From contig CAIIXF020000004.1 of NCBI GenBank assembly GCA_903813345.2, forward strand, positions 3,741,525-3,805,524: 64,000 nt of DNA. Direction: 5' to 3'. The position numbers were made by a program, and so were the translations under genes. Below are positions 46,448 to 64,000 of this stretch, one piece after another (position 1 is the stretch's first letter; every line of letters starts with the position of its first letter). Under the pieces are notes generated by a model. That model did not search any database. It was given only the letters and a program-made list of their open reading frames with translations, and was not told where the DNA came from. Source of the stretch: Owenia fusiformis (lineage: Eukaryota; Annelida; Polychaeta; Sabellida; Oweniidae).

Positions 46448-46451
46448 CAAT

Positions 46452-61259
<14,808 letters not shown>

Positions 61260-61264
61260 AGCTA

Positions 61265-61800
61265 CCCTGTTACACTTGACTGCTGTTGGGTGATGCACAC
61301 TTGACTGCTGTACTACACCTGAGTGATGTACTCTTGATGTACACTTGACTGCTGCACTACACTTGAGTGACGAACACTTGATTGCTGTACTACAGTTGGG
61401 TGATATACTAGTGTCACACTTGAATGATATACACTGGACTGATATACACTTCACTGCTGCATATGTAACTAATGAGTGTCAGACTTGATTGGTGTACACC
61501 TAATTAAACACTTGAATGGTGCCCATTTAAACTGTTGTTCGTTTTAGTGTTGAACACTTATTGTCTGCTTGACTGCTGTACACTTAACTAGTGTTACACT
61601 TGACTGTTGTACTTGACTGCTATGCCCTTGATTGAATACTTGGTTCCTGTACATAAGTTACACAGAAAACTGTGCTGTATAACTTAACAAGTACTTTGTT
61701 GATTGTTGTACTCTTATAAATACTCTATGCCTGATTGCTGTATACCAAGTGATGTACACAAGTTACTTTTTCAGCAATAGTTGTAAACTTTTTACTGTAC
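61265..61800. repeat. Degenerate minisatellite upstream of SAT exon 1
   Basis: Irregular units around TACACTTGACTGCTG and TACACTTGAGTGATG, of about 15-25 bp. It covers the expected promoter and 5' untranslated region of SAT. I see no convincing TATA box or other promoter signal. Confidence 0.75.
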
Positions 61801-62009
61801 ACTTTGTTACTTCTAACTAACTTGTATATCATTTACTTGATATACAACTGAATTAGCCGTTCACGTGCAGGTACGCTTTCAATTTATATTACACTAACGT
61901 TGAATACAGTTCAAATAATCCAATACACTTCACCTTTATCAGTTTAATCTACATAATAGGTTGCAGTTTAAGAATAGGCCATTGCCAGGTTAATAGGTTA
62001 AAATAACAC
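61801..62009. other. Spacer, no feature seen
   Basis: Short AT-rich spacer. Confidence 0.4.
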
Positions 62010-62104
62010 TGATTGTATAATTTTGACAATGATTGTATAATTTTGACAATGATTGTATAATTTTGACTTTGATTGTATAATTTTGACAATGATTACATAA
62101 TTTT
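62010..62104. repeat. 20-bp minisatellite, about 5 units
   Basis: Units of GATTGTATAATTTTGACAAT. Confidence 0.85.
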
Positions 62105-62386
62105 CATTTGGGAATTTAAACCCTGACTGAATTTTTGGACTACTAAAGTACCCACTGACCTTTAAGATATATGCACATTAAATGTAGTATTAATAAAATA
62201 CAACTTCATATCGAATTGGCCACAATTGATTTTTATTTAATTCTAGCTTATCCAATTTCGCATGTGGTTCAACAGTTCAACCAGACATAGACGTTTAATG
62301 GTCAAAACAGAAATTTATCTCAATATCTTGATCTTATATTACCTACATTTTCAACTAATAGGCTTAAACAAAGCCTTGCTTCAAGA

Positions 62387-62580
62387 CAGGCCCATAGCCA
62401 GGATTTGCCAAGTTCAGTTCAGTTTTTGAAAAATTCCAGGGGGATTCACTTGTGACAATTTTGGTTCAAAAAATGGCCAAAATCACTTAAAAAGTGCTCA
62501 GAATGGTGAAAAACTGCATTTTTTGCCCGGGGGGGGGGAGTTCGCTCAAACCCATCGAAACCCCCCTGGCTATGGGCCTG
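62387..62580. mobile_element. 194-bp MITE with perfect CAGGCCCATAGCCAGG ends
   Basis: The 16-bp ends are exact inverted repeats. The interior has a G-run (62528-62539) and CCCCCCTGG. It resembles the CAGGGGCGTAGCCAGG class of small elements common in invertebrates; no clear target duplication is visible. Confidence 0.75.
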
Positions 62581-63234
62581 CTGGACTATCTACACAACTG
62601 AACTGGCAACTGGTGTCACAAGGGTTTGCAGCTAGACTAGCTAAACATATTAAAGCACCTTGATTGTTGCCATCTTTAAAGCATAAAGAAAGCTAAAAAA
62701 TTGCTTTCAAGCTCAACATAAATAGGGTTTTGATCAGATAGAGGGTGGGTGCATATTTTGAGTCAAAGTACCTAATCTTCCTTTTAGCTTTGAGATTTTC
62801 TTTTTTGCAAACAATATGTTCTATCAAAACTTACAAGATTGAGTTTTCAGTTCAATACGGGATAAAAGAAAAAAAAATTAATTCATCCATATTCAGACCT
62901 ACTGTATACTCACACAGGCCCAGGAAGAATATTTAAATCCCCCCCCCCCCCAGTCACTGTTCTAAGTAATACATACTATTTCATAGTGAGTGGGAGGGGG
63001 ATGAACTCTTGTTCCCGTGTCTGTGTCTACTCATTATGAAAGTATCAGTGCATCTGATTTGAAACATTTCAATGAACTATTCACCTCGGTCATTCCAATA
63101 AATTGCATCAATTAAAATCCAAGGTAAAGCTTTTCATTAAGTGTTATTGATTGACAAACTTACAAAATACAATAAATCTAATTAATTGAAAAAATAAATA
63201 TGTATATTCAAGAAATGTAGACCGAAGAGCAAGG
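62581..63234. other. Intergenic gap, no gene seen
   Basis: AT-rich with a C-run at 62940. Nothing recognised. Confidence 0.45.
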
Positions 63235-63342
63235 GTAATGTCGTCGAATACACCCCGCAGGACTTAGGGCACAAATGTTTTCTGTACCCGAATGACCGAA
63301 GCTATTGTGCCTAGTCCTAAGGGGTGTATTCGACGGTATTAC
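63235..63342. repeat. Hairpin with a stem of about 39 bp
   Basis: The left stem GTAATGTCGTCGAATACACC with CCGCAGGACTTAGGGCACAA pairs with the right stem TTGTGCCTAGTCCTAAGGGG with TGTATTCGACGGTATTAC. The loop is about 31 bases and there are a few mismatches. It is possibly a very small fold-back element. Confidence 0.7.
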
Positions 63343-63599
63343 ACCTGCTCCGAGGTCTAAATTATGTTTCGAACATGAAAACTCACCAAAATGTTTCGAA
63401 TATTCATTATGGTCCCCCATCACTATGGCCCACCATTATGACGTCACACATTACTCGTATTACCAGGGGCATTGTTTGCGAATATACCCCAGGTAAAATG
63501 TTGACTTTGTTTACAGATTATAGAAGGCGTGAATACAGTCATGTTCGAAATTCAGTTAGCACGTCCTCTCTGTTGTACAATTGTAGACAGCTACAGAAG
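63343..63599. other. Gap with overlapping short ORFs of no known type
   Basis: Three open frames of 63-92 codons overlap here and match no family I know. I do not call a gene. Confidence 0.4.
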
Positions 63600-63845
63600 T
63601 GAACATTTCTCTCAAATAATCACTTGTATCAAGTAACACATTCCTCCTCCTCTTTGAGTAAACATTTCATTTCATTGAACCCTCTAGCAAACACTAGTGA
63701 ACACCTCCCTCAGGTAAACACCTCCTTTTAGTGAACACCACTCTCTAGTAAATAACACATTAGTGAACACCATCCTTAGGGAACACCTCCTTATAATAAA
63801 AACCTCATTCTAGTGAATCCCCCACCTTACCTCTAGGGACCATTC
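63600..63845. repeat. Degenerate TAGTGAACACCTCC repeat
   Basis: Words such as AGTGAACACC and AACACCTCCTT recur every 20-30 bp. The rest of the window to 64000 shows no feature. Confidence 0.6.
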
Positions 63846-64000
63846 AAACATTATCTTTGAATTAAACGTCACCCCTATAAAATTATTTCAATGAACATAT
63901 GTGTACTTATCTCTAATTACTGTATATCTTCTTAATCCGGCACTACTTATTTTGGCGGATTTGCTGTTTGAACATTTGGGGACTACTTCATTTGGCGGAC

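Noticed and set aside
63208-63602. Three overlapping ORFs of 63-92 codons
   Set aside because: They lie across a hairpin and its flank, overlap each other on both strands and match no known family.

Overview
This is AT-rich animal DNA, most likely from a marine invertebrate. The clues are spliced genes with GT-AG introns, a C2H2 zinc-finger array, Ty3/gypsy, DIRS and LINE retrotransposons, many mariner-like elements and abundant satellites. A mollusc or similar lophotrochozoan fits the repeat style, but nothing here proves the phylum. I found no bacterial features, CRISPR arrays, rRNA or tRNA genes.

The window holds two convincing host genes and one doubtful one. (1) A five-exon gene on the minus strand (61259 to 46452) encodes a complete 169-residue spermidine/spermine N1-acetyltransferase-like (SAT/SSAT) enzyme. 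Its exons are too short to show up as long ORFs, but splice sites, phases and family motifs all agree. (2) An intronless ORF (25410-26873, plus strand) encodes a nodulin-like major facilitator transporter. (3) A 15-finger C2H2 array lies on the minus strand (6726-8048). It has a decayed 5' end and a decayed partial duplicate (4430-5395), so it may be a pseudogene.

Layout. 0.7-3.8 kb: a mariner-like fold-back element with a second one nested in it, then a 79-bp satellite that resembles a mariner end. 4.4-8.4 kb: the zinc-finger cluster, split by a 30/33-bp satellite. 9.0-11.5 kb: a LINE reverse transcriptase split by a 341-bp satellite. 15.0-17.9 kb: a third mariner remnant, a 1.03-kb palindrome and a 77-bp satellite. 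21.8-25.4 kb: nested TIR elements ending just before the transporter. 27.3-42.7 kb: a DIRS retrotransposon (31154-36237) abutting a truncated LINE, with duplicated repeat elements on both sides. 42.8-46.4 kb: an (ACGG)n array and an 80-bp satellite that stops at the SAT stop codon. 46.4-61.3 kb: the SAT gene. 61.3-64.0 kb: minisatellites, a small MITE and a hairpin.

The SAT locus is the most interesting part. Intron 4 (12.1 kb) carries a 10.87-kb Ty3/gypsy element in the opposite orientation. Its two 1,110-bp LTRs look almost identical. The gypsy integrase region is interrupted by a 1.98-kb Foldback-like element with an 8-bp target duplication, and that element holds a 604-bp PIF/Harbinger-like MITE. 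Intron 3 contains seven tandem partial copies of exon 4, each with its own 3' splice site. Despite all this the SAT reading frame is intact.
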